A stretch of DNA of 8,314 nucleotides from JBIOYL01 sp044870185 (lineage in GTDB: Bacteria > Actinomycetota > CALGFH01), in contig JBIOYL010000267.1 of assembly GCA_044870185.1 (NCBI GenBank), forward strand, positions 1 through 8,314. Direction: 5' to 3'. Positions 1-4,862 of this stretch are shown in pieces; within the stretch, counting starts at the first letter, position 1; every line of letters starts with the position of its first letter. The position numbers were made by a program, and so were the translations under genes. The notes under the pieces were generated by a model, which saw only the letters and a list, made by a program, of their open reading frames with translations, had not been told where the DNA came from and did not search any database.

Positions 1-1080
1 GCGCTCCCGGCCGCCGAGCCCGCCGGGGGCGCGGCGGCCGGGGGTGCCGAGGTCGTCGACCTGCCCGGCTGCACGCTGCTCCCCGGCCTGGTCGACGTCC
101 ACGTCCACCTGGTCGCAAGCGCCGGCCCGGACCTGGCCGCCGACGTCCCGCGTACCGAGGCCGAGCGCACCCTGGCGGCCGTGGCCAACGCCCGCCGGCA
201 GCTGGACCGGGGCGTGACCCTGGTGCGCGACCTGGGCGCCAGCGGCGGCGAGGCGGTCGCGGTCGGGCGGGCCGTCGAGGCCGGCACGCTCGACGGGCCC
301 CGCGTGGTGCCGGCCGGCCCGGCCGTCACCATGACTGGCGGGCACATCCACTACCTCGGCAGGGTGGCCGACGGGGTGGAGGCGGTGCGGGACGCCGTGC
401 GGGCCAACGCGGCCATCGGGGCGACCTGCATCAAGGTGGTCGCCACCGGCGGCGTGCTGACCCGCGGCATCGACCCCCGCCGGGCCGCCTACACCCAGGC
501 CGAGCTGGACGCCCTCGTCGCCGAGGCCCACCGCCTCGGCTTGTCGGTCGCCGCCCACGCGATCGGCGAGGGCGGGGTGGCCGCCGCGCTGCGGGCCGGG
601 GCCGACTCGATCGAGCACGGCATGTACCTCGACGACGCCACCATCGAGCTGTTCCTGGCCACCGGCGCCCGGCTGGTGCCGACCTTCTCGGCGCCGCGCG
701 GGATCCTGGAGGGCGCCGACGTGCCCGACTGGATCAAGCAGCGCTGCCGCCCGGCCGCCGCCGCCCAGGCCGCCTCGTTCCGGGCCGCCGTCGAGGCCGG
801 CGTGCGGGTCGCCGCGGGCACCGACGCCGGCACCCCCGGCAACCCGCACGGCAGGGTGGCCGAGGAGGTCGCGATGATGGTCGAGGCGGGCCTGCCGGCC
901 GCCGCCGCGGTGCGGGCGGTGACCGGTGAGGCGGCCGAGCTGCTCGGCGTCGCCGACCGGGGCGTGCTGTGCGAGGGTGCGGCCGCCGACGTGGTCGCCG
1001 TCGACGGCGACGTGCTCGCCGACGTCCGCGCGCTGGCGCGCCCGGTGGCCGTCTTCCAGGACGGCCGCCGGGTCCGCTGA
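1..1080 (+). CDS. Metal-dependent amidohydrolase, 5'-partial
   Basis: The frame is open from base 1 to the TGA at 1078-1080, giving 359 residues; the true start lies upstream of the window. The first metal-binding motif is visible as GLVDVHVHL, with His34 and His36 (bases 100-108). The other expected ligands follow in order: Lys145 in CIKVVATGG (the possible carboxylated lysine), His186 in VAAHAIG, His206 in SIEHGMYL, and the catalytic Asp275 in AAGTDAGTPG. This set and order is typical of the imidazolonepropionase/Xaa-Pro-dipeptidase-like branch of the amidohydrolase superfamily, cytosolic TIM-barrel enzymes that hydrolyse cyclic or peptide-like amides. The C-terminal part (DRGVLCEGAAADVVAVDGD) is the usual beta-sandwich return segment. 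The substrate cannot be inferred. An internal GTG at 181 could be mistaken for a start but would remove the HxH motif. The gene ends directly before a strong hairpin, so it is probably the last gene of its transcript. Confidence 0.9.
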   Translation, partial: ALPAAEPAGGAAAGGAEVVDLPGCTLLPGLVDVHVHLVASAGPDLAADVPRTEAERTLAAVANARRQLDRGVTLVRDLGASGGEAVAVGRAVEAGTLDGPRVVPAGPAVTMTGGHIHYLGRVADGVEAVRDAVRANAAIGATCIKVVATGGVLTRGIDPRRAAYTQAELDALVAEAHRLGLSVAAHAIGEGGVAAALRAGADSIEHGMYLDDATIELFLATGARLVPTFSAPRGILEGADVPDWIKQRCRPAAAAQAASFRAAVEAGVRVAAGTDAGTPGNPHGRVAEEVAMMVEAGLPAAAAVRAVTGEAAELLGVADRGVLCEGAAADVVAVDGDVLADVRALARPVAVFQDGRRVR

Positions 1081-1112
1081 CCGGCGCAACCGGCCACCCT
1101 GGCCGGCGCCGG
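1081..1112 (+). terminator. Hairpin terminator after the amidohydrolase gene
   Basis: The hairpin starts on the base after the stop codon. An outer 7-bp stem (CCGGCGC at 1081-1087 with GCGCCGG at 1106-1112) encloses a 3-base bulge and an inner 6-bp stem (1091-1096 with 1100-1105) closed by a CCC loop. No T-run follows, as is common in high-GC actinobacteria, so this is an inferred intrinsic terminator or 3'-end stabiliser. Confidence 0.55.
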
Positions 1113-1158
1113 CGGCCGGCTGGGGCGGGTGAGTTCTTGGGGAGGCACGCTGGACCAC

Positions 1159-1187
1159 TTGCCAATCCCCGCCGCAGAAGTTAGTCT
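1159..1187 (+). promoter_or_regulatory. Predicted sigma70-type promoter of the SRPBCC-marR operon
   Basis: TTGCCA (1159-1164) and TAGTCT (1182-1187) are separated by 17 bases, which fits housekeeping -35 and -10 boxes (TAnnnT type). A start would fall near 1193-1197, about 30 bases ahead of the ATG at 1225. The -10 box overlaps the operator-like palindrome cluster, which is the arrangement expected for repression. This is inferred from pattern only. Confidence 0.5.
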
Positions 1188-1206
1188 ATGCGTAGACAGT
1201 CTACGC
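1184..1206 (+). promoter_or_regulatory. Operator-like overlapping palindromes, probable MarR site
   Basis: GCGTAGAC-A-GTCTACGC (1190-1206) is a perfect 8-bp inverted repeat around one central base. Its left half is shared with a second, imperfect palindrome, GTCTATGCGTAGAC (1184-1197; 12 of 14 positions symmetric). The core GTCTA/TAGAC half-site therefore occurs three times in alternating orientation. MarR-family dimers typically bind palindromes of about this size in their own promoters, and a marR gene is second in the operon that begins 19 bases downstream. Autoregulation is inferred from position. Confidence 0.6.
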
Positions 1207-1224
1207 GACCACTAGGAGGAGGCC

Positions 1225-1641
1225 ATGTGGGTGCACGAGCACACGGCTGAGACGGCGGCCAGCCCGGCGGCGGTCTGGCAGGTCCTGCGCGACCTCGACC
1301 AGTGGGGGGCATGGGACACCTCGCTGGAGTGGGTCCAGCTCAAGGGCCCGTTCCAGGTCGGCTCCGAGGTCGTCATGAAGCCCACCGGTCAGGACCCGAT
1401 CACCTCGGTGATCGTCGAGGCGACCGAGAACCGCAGCTACGCCGACCAGACCACCCTGGGCGAGGTCACGCTGCGGTTCAGCCACACGCTCGAGCCGCTG
1501 GAGGGAGGCGGCACCAAGGTCACCCACCGCCTGGAGATCACCGGTCCGGCCGCCGAGGCGGTCGGCCCGGAGCTCGGGCCGGCCATCACCGCCGACTTCC
1601 CGGAGGCGATGGACGCGCTGCTGGCCCGCGCGCAGTCGTGA
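1225..1641 (+). CDS. SRPBCC family (polyketide cyclase-like) protein
   Basis: The product is 138 residues, the usual size of a single SRPBCC/START-like domain (Polyketide_cyc2 type), a helix-grip fold with a deep hydrophobic ligand cavity. The family signature is visible: an N-terminal strand followed by a helix with SPAAVWQVLRDLDQW (residues about 13-27). Further strands are GSEVVMKPTG (about 46-55) and TLRFSHTLEP (about 81-90). A long C-terminal helix ends in FPEAMDALLARA. The start is the ATG at 1225, supported by AGGAGG at 1214-1219, five bases upstream. It is the first gene of a two-gene operon, its stop overlapping the next start. Known relatives bind or convert small hydrophobic molecules, and many are paired with MarR or ArsR regulators. 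The ligand is unknown. It is cytosolic, with no signal peptide or membrane segment. Confidence 0.85.
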   Translation: MWVHEHTAETAASPAAVWQVLRDLDQWGAWDTSLEWVQLKGPFQVGSEVVMKPTGQDPITSVIVEATENRSYADQTTLGEVTLRFSHTLEPLEGGGTKVTHRLEITGPAAEAVGPELGPAITADFPEAMDALLARAQS

Positions 1642-2117
1642 CCGCGACCCGCTACCCCGAGGGCCCGACGGCCAGCCCCGGGTTCCTGCTGTGGCACCTC
1701 ACCCTGGCCTGGCAGCGGGCCGTCACCGCCGCGCTGGAACCCCTTGGCCTGACGCACGTGCAGTTCGTGCTGCTCGCGTGCGCCTGGTGGCTGGACCGCC
1801 ACGGGCAGGTCCCCAACCAGCTGCAGCTGGCCCGCCAGGCCGGCACCGACGTCAAGATGACCTCGCAGGTGGTGCGCAGGCTGGAGGCCAAGGGGCTGCT
1901 GGAACGCGAGGTCGATCCTGGGGACGGCCGCGCCAGACGACTGCGCCTGACCGCCGAGGGAGAGCGGCTGGCGCAACGCGCGATCGCCGCCGTCGAGCAG
2001 GCCGACGCCCGCTTCTTCGGGACGGAGGCCGCCGCCATCACCGCGCTGCTCCAGCGCATGGTCGGCCACGGGCTAGTGCGCGACCGTGCCCCAGCCCGGA
2101 CCGGCGCTGGCGCCTAG
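1638..2117 (+). CDS. MarR family transcriptional regulator
   Basis: The product is 159 residues, a standard MarR length. The start is a GTG at 1638 inside the GTGA that also holds the TGA of the preceding gene, so the two are likely translationally coupled. The frame is open further upstream (to 1302), but that part lies antiparallel in register to the SRPBCC gene and is not protein-like. The winged helix is clear: a helix ending in LGLTHVQFVLLACAW (about 36-50), then NQLQLARQAGT (60-70), the recognition helix DVKMTSQVVRRLEAKGLLER (71-90), and the wing DPGDGRARRLRLTAEG (93-108). The wing fits the family pattern D-x-x-D-x-R-x-x-x-L-x-L-T. MarR proteins bind DNA as dimers and release it on binding small ligands. 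The likely target is the palindrome cluster at 1184-1206. The effector is unknown. Confidence 0.9.
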   Translation: MTATRYPEGPTASPGFLLWHLTLAWQRAVTAALEPLGLTHVQFVLLACAWWLDRHGQVPNQLQLARQAGTDVKMTSQVVRRLEAKGLLEREVDPGDGRARRLRLTAEGERLAQRAIAAVEQADARFFGTEAAAITALLQRMVGHGLVRDRAPARTGAGA

Positions 2118-2184
2118 CGATGCTCAACCGGGCACCATCGCGTCACCAGGCATCCACGACGATGACGTGGCCCTGGAGAAAAGG

Positions 2185-2193
2185 TGCGACAAT
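2185..2193 (+). promoter_or_regulatory. Possible extended -10 promoter of the M20 gene
   Basis: TGC-GACAAT (2185-2193) resembles an extended -10 element. No good -35 box lies at normal distance (nearest ATGACG at 2162-2167, spacing 20). A start near 2200 would leave a leader of about 55 bases before the ATG at 2256, and would rule out the in-frame GTG at 2184 as the start. Weak, inferred evidence. Confidence 0.3.
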
Positions 2194-2255
2194 CCTTCAC
2201 GCCGCACCCGATGCCCCTGCCGGCTGAATTCGGCAGTTCCCTCGAGAGGATCCTG

Positions 2256-3461
2256 ATGGACGCCACGCAGGCCAAGGACGCCGCACGCAGGCGAGCGCTC
2301 GGCGCCCACGAGCGGCTGATCGGGCTCAGCCGCCGGATCCACGCCAACCCCGAGCTCGGCTTCGCCGAGGAGCAGGCCTCGGCCTGGGTGGCCGAGACCC
2401 TCGGCGAGGCGGGCTTCGTGGTGGAGCGCGGCGTCCACGGGCTGCCGACCGCGCTGGTCGCCCGGGCCGGCTCCGGGCCGCTCAAGCTCGCCGTGTGCGC
2501 CGAGTACGACGCCCTGCCGCGCATCGGCCACGCCTGCGGCCACAACATCATCGCGGCGAGCGCCGTCGGGGCCGGGATCGCCCTGGCCGAGGTGGCCGAC
2601 GACGTGGGCGTGGAGGTGACCGTGGTCGGCACGCCGGCCGAGGAGGGCGGCGGCGGCAAGGTCCTGCTGCTGGAGCGGGGCGCCTTCGCCGGCTTCCACG
2701 CGGCCATGATGGTCCATCCCGCGGCCTGGGACACCGTGGAGTTCCCGATCATCGCCTCCAGCCACTTCAAGGTCGGCTACAGCGGCAAGGAGTCGCACGC
2801 GGCGGCCGCCCCGGAGCTCGGCGTCAACGCCGCTGACGCGCTGGTCGTCGCCCAGACCGCCATCGGCCTGCTGCGCCAGCACCTGCGCCGCACCGACTTC
2901 GTCCACGGCATCGTGACCAGGGGCGGCGACGCGCCCAACGTCGTGCCTGCCCGCACCGAGGGCACCTGGATGGTGCGGGCCCGCACACTCGACGAGCTGG
3001 CCGAGGCCCAGGCCAGGGTCGAGCGCTGCTTCCAGGCCGGGGCGCTGGCCACCGGGGCGACCCTGGAGCTGACCCACGTCTCGCCGCCCTACGCGGAGCT
3101 CCGGCCCGACCCCGACCTCAACGCCGCCTACCGCCGCAACGCCGAGGCGCTCGGGCGGACGCTGGTCGGCCTGGACGAGCTGCCGCCCGGCGCCGCCGGC
3201 TCCACCGACATGGGCAACGTCTCGCTCGTACTGCCCTCCATCCACCCGATGATCGGCATCGGCAGCCTGCCCGCCGTCAACCACCAGCCCGAGTTCACCG
3301 CCTGCTGCGCCACCGGGCGGGCCGATCAGGCGGTCATGGACGGCGCGATCGGGCTCGCCTGGACCGCCATCGACGCCGCGGCCGACGAGCGCCTGCGCTC
3401 CCGCCTGCTCACCCGCGCCGGACCGGCCGCCGCCCAGGGCGCCGCCCCGACCGCCGGGTAG
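2256..3461 (+). CDS. M20 family amidohydrolase/carboxypeptidase (PM20D2/AbgB-like)
   Basis: The product is 401 residues, a normal length for M20D enzymes, which use a two-metal site to cleave acyl-amino acids, dipeptides or aminobenzoyl-glutamate-like amides in the cytosol. Visible motifs are AEYDALP (82-88), GHACGHN (91-97, with metal ligands Cys94 and His96), GTPAEEGGGG (125-134, catalytic Glu129 and metal ligand Glu130) and His154 in MMVHPA. The lid/dimerisation domain begins near GKESHAAAAP (177-186), STDMGNVS lies at 316-323, and the C-terminal metal ligand is His343 in HQPEFTA. AEYDALP plus GHACGHN points to the PM20D2/AbgB side of the family; the substrate is not decided. The start is the ATG at 2256 because GAGAGGA (2244-2250) lies five bases upstream. 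An in-frame GTG at 2184 preceded by GGAG is an alternative that would add 24 non-conserved residues. The marR gene ends 138 bases upstream. Confidence 0.9.
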   Translation: MDATQAKDAARRRALGAHERLIGLSRRIHANPELGFAEEQASAWVAETLGEAGFVVERGVHGLPTALVARAGSGPLKLAVCAEYDALPRIGHACGHNIIAASAVGAGIALAEVADDVGVEVTVVGTPAEEGGGGKVLLLERGAFAGFHAAMMVHPAAWDTVEFPIIASSHFKVGYSGKESHAAAAPELGVNAADALVVAQTAIGLLRQHLRRTDFVHGIVTRGGDAPNVVPARTEGTWMVRARTLDELAEAQARVERCFQAGALATGATLELTHVSPPYAELRPDPDLNAAYRRNAEALGRTLVGLDELPPGAAGSTDMGNVSLVLPSIHPMIGIGSLPAVNHQPEFTACCATGRADQAVMDGAIGLAWTAIDAAADERLRSRLLTRAGPAAAQGAAPTAG

Positions 3462-3491
3462 GCGACGTCCGCTCATTGGGTAGGGCGCCCT

Positions 3492-3509
3492 CCCGACCAT
3501 CGGGTCGGG
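3492..3509 (+). terminator. Hairpin terminator after the M20 gene
   Basis: CCCGACC (3492-3498) pairs perfectly with GGTCGGG (3503-3509) across an ATCG tetraloop. It begins 31 bases after the M20 stop codon. No U-tract follows. It probably marks the end of the M20 transcript. Confidence 0.5.
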
Positions 3510-3542
3510 CGCGGTTCAGCCGCCTGGGGAGGCCACGGCATA

Positions 3543-3562
3543 CCGTCATCACCGGATGACGG
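3543..3562. terminator. Perfect 8-bp hairpin, probably bidirectional terminator
   Basis: CCGTCATC (3543-3550) pairs perfectly with GATGACGG (3555-3562) around ACCG. It sits between the 3' end of the M20 gene (+) and the 3' end of the decayed minus-strand membrane-protein gene, and overlaps that gene's last codons (stop at 3549-3551). The position between convergent 3' ends suggests it stopped transcription from both sides. Confidence 0.5.
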
Positions 3563-3870
3563 TCAGGTCAGCGAGCACGTGGGCGGCCCAGGTCGCGAGC
3601 AGCCCGCCTGCCCTGAGCCGGATGGAGCCCAGCGTCAGCCCATAGCCGCCGGTCAGCGCCGCCCAGGCCACCAGGCCGGCTGCCGGACCGGGACGACGGC
3701 CAGGACGACGGCCAGGACAAACCTCGCCCCGCTCGTCGAACGACCCGCCGCGCGCCCGGTCGGCGCTCGCCCGCAGCACCGGGACGGCTCGCAGGGCCAC
3801 CACGTACACGCCCAGCGCGGCGACCAGCGAAACCAGCCCAGGTCGCGGTCGATGTCTCCTGATGGTGGCG
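3549..3870 (-). pseudogene. Decayed membrane protein, possible CPBP protease remnant
   Basis: The minus strand from about 3870 down to the TGA at 3549 reads like the end of an integral membrane protein. It holds a hydrophobic stretch LVSLVAALGVYVVALRAVPV, a loop, and a C-terminal block with TGGYGLTLGSIRLRAGG and LLATWAAHVLADLTVIR. The last block resembles the final helix of CPBP (Abi/CAAX-type) intramembrane proteases, where a conserved H-x-x-x-D/N occurs at the end. The other family motifs (EExxxR and FxxxH) are absent. Near 3720-3740 the protein-like reading leaves this frame: in another minus frame the sequence reads as a hydrophobic run (ARFVLAVVLAVVPV) covering a 12-bp duplication, then stops. 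At least two frame breaks plus a missing 5' part mark it as a pseudogene. The upstream end abuts the IS4 remnant, suggesting disruption by insertion. The CPBP assignment is tentative. Confidence 0.4.
3691..3718. repeat. 12-bp tandem repeat, 2.3 copies
   Basis: GGACGACGGCCA occurs at 3691-3702 and 3703-3714 and continues with GGAC to 3718. On the minus strand the unit encodes VVLA in the hydrophobic frame, or GRRP in the frame continuous with the C-terminus. Since 12 bases is four codons, the duplication itself does not shift frame. Confidence 0.85.
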
Positions 3871-3887
3871 ATGTCGGGCGAACGACA

Positions 3888-3959
3888 GTGCCATCCGGTT
3901 TGCTGCTTTGACGTGCGTAGGGTTTGCTCCTCGTCGTTTGGGAAGCAACCAGATGGCAC
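3888..3959. repeat. Imperfect 16-17 bp inverted repeat at the IS4 remnant's left side
   Basis: The arm at 3888-3904 (GTGCCATCCGGTTTGCT) is nearly the reverse complement of the arm at 3944-3959 (AGCAACCAGATGGCAC), differing by one substitution and one extra T, with 39 bases between. It lies just upstream of the conserved transposase N-terminal region. It could be part of the element's left end, or a hairpin that limits read-through translation from outside, as some insertion sequences have. Confidence 0.55.
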
Positions 3960-4255
3960 CGGTCGCACTGGTCGACCCAGACTCGTCACCGTCGATCACC
4001 GACCGGATCGCACCCGGCGCCCTGACCAGCACGTTTCTGCCAGAGCTGAGCGACCAGGTGGTCGCACAGACCAGCCGGACCGAGCAGCGCCGCTGGCTGC
4101 TGCCCACCCGGCTGGTCGTCTACTTCGTGCTGTCATTGGGGGCTGCTTCGCCATGCGGCCTACGAGGAGGGTAATGCGCTGCCTGGTGGAGGGACCGGGC
4201 CGGGCGGCGCGGCGGGCTGGCAGACGTGGCCGTCCTGCACGTGCCGAGCCTCGGC
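3908..4255 (+). pseudogene. IS4-family transposase, N-terminal remnant with frameshifts
   Basis: From about 3986 the + strand encodes the N-terminal domain typical of actinobacterial IS4-family (DDE) transposases: FLPELSDQVVAQTSRTEQRR, then LLPTRLVVYFVLSL up to 4138. The reading then moves by one base to GLLRHAAYEE (4140-4169) and again by one base to VMRCLVEGPG (4171-4200). Each switch is explained by one extra G, in the G-run 4138-4142 and in the G-run near 4169-4171. Beyond about 4200 the similarity fades (arginine-rich reading RAARRAGRRGRPARAEPRL) and it is lost by about 4255. The DDE catalytic domain is absent, so the element is a dead fragment of perhaps one fifth of the gene. The frame opens with TTG at 3908 or ATG at 3953. 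The right end of the element is not visible. It sits between the decayed membrane-protein gene and the lipoprotein gene, and may have broken the former. Confidence 0.75.
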
Positions 4256-4693
4256 TCAAGAGACGTCTATCTGTTCCTCACTGGCGAGCCAGGTCGCCTG
4301 GAGGGTCCGGGCGGTTGCCTGTACGCCGGCCGTACCCGGCGAGACGTCAACTGGGACCTTAGCAGCGACGGTGAATGTAAAATCAGGCTTGGCCTGGTCG
4401 ATCGTTGCCAGCTTCCATGTCTTCTCTCTCTGAACCAGGCTGATCGTGATGTTCTTCAGTGGTTTCGCGGGCGGGTCGAGGCTGCGACCGTTGACGGACA
4501 CGTCGTTGCAGCCATCCCGGAACGCCGCGCCGGTGACGATGATTCGTCCACCGGGGGCCGTCTTGGTCGGGGTCACGGAGAGCTCGGGACCGGCACAGGC
4601 CGGCGAGGGCCCGCCGACGTTCGTGCACGCTCCGAGCAGGGGTAGCAAGCACAGCACAAGCACGCTCAGTCGGCGGCCATCACCAGGGTGCAT
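4256..4693 (-). CDS. Small lipoprotein with Ig-like domain
   Basis: The product is 145 residues. A type II signal peptide is clear: basic N-region (GDGRR), hydrophobic run LSVLVLCLLPLLGAC (9-23) and lipobox LGAC with Cys23, so it should be lipid-anchored on the outer face of the membrane. The mature part (about 120 residues) reads as a beta-sandwich: PELSVTPTKTAPGGRIIVTG, then GCNDVSVNG, KNITISLVQR, and DFTFTVAAKVPVDVSPGTAG. This 'threshold' pattern (P-G-G-x-I-x-V-x-G ... F-T-x-x-V-x-V-P-x-x-x-x-P-G-x-x) is common in secreted actinobacterial Ig-like domains; no enzyme motif is seen. The start is the ATG at 4693, with GAGGAGG on the minus strand (4709-4703) nine bases upstream. The frame extends to 4786 but the added residues precede the signal peptide and lack a ribosome site. 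It follows the metalloprotease gene by 169 bases on the same strand, with lower GC than the flanking metabolic genes. Confidence 0.8.
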   Translation of the reverse strand: MHPGDGRRLSVLVLCLLPLLGACTNVGGPSPACAGPELSVTPTKTAPGGRIIVTGAAFRDGCNDVSVNGRSLDPPAKPLKNITISLVQREKTWKLATIDQAKPDFTFTVAAKVPVDVSPGTAGVQATARTLQATWLASEEQIDVS

Positions 4694-4724
4694 GGCGGGT
4701 TGCCTCCTCACGCGTCGCGGGCTG

Positions 4725-4767
4725 AGCAGGGCCACAGCCACCACGAGAAAGCGGCCGTGGCCCTGCT
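4725..4767 (-). promoter_or_regulatory. 15-bp stem-loop in the leader of the lipoprotein gene
   Basis: The arms at 4725-4739 and 4753-4767 are 15 bases each with a 13-base loop. The single non-Watson-Crick position is a G-U wobble if transcribed on the minus strand and an A-C mismatch on the plus strand, so the structure favours minus-strand RNA. It ends 15 bases ahead of the lipoprotein ribosome site (4709-4703) and begins 95 bases after the protease stop. It could be an attenuator, a leader structure or an RNA-processing barrier between protease and lipoprotein. GCCAC also occurs at 4737-4741 and could compete for the same partner, allowing an alternative fold. Confidence 0.55.
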
Positions 4768-4794
4768 GGGACCCTTCGCGGCCCATAGCGTTGG

Positions 4795-4821
4795 GACGTT
4801 GCGGACCCGCGTCAGGGTTCC
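4795..4821 (-). promoter_or_regulatory. Possible ECF-sigma-type promoter for the lipoprotein gene
   Basis: On the minus strand GGAAC (4821-4817) and CGTC (4798-4795) are 18 bases apart, resembling actinobacterial ECF promoters of the GGAAC-N16-18-CGTC type. A start near 4788 would give a leader of about 95 bases that contains the 15-bp stem-loop. Short motifs in GC-rich DNA occur by chance, so this is weak. Confidence 0.25.
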
Positions 4822-4862
4822 TCCTGGTCCTATGGATACAACAGAGGGCCCTCCTGTCGTGC

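Noticed and set aside
489..1165. Minus-strand open frames opposite the amidohydrolase
   Set aside because: Ala/Arg/Ser/Pro-rich shadows without motifs; the plus-strand frame carries every amidohydrolase ligand.
2117..2141. GCGATG...CATCGC inverted repeat after marR as a terminator
   Set aside because: Only 6 bp with a 13-base loop and no U-tract; too weak to call.
2124..3500. Long minus-strand open frame opposite the M20 gene
   Set aside because: It is Gly/Arg/Val-rich and antisense to an enzyme with all its metal ligands; typical codon-bias shadow.
3908..4174. An intact small protein of 88 residues
   Set aside because: Its conserved part is the IS4 transposase N-terminus, and its tail is the out-of-frame product after an extra G, so it is a pseudogene piece.
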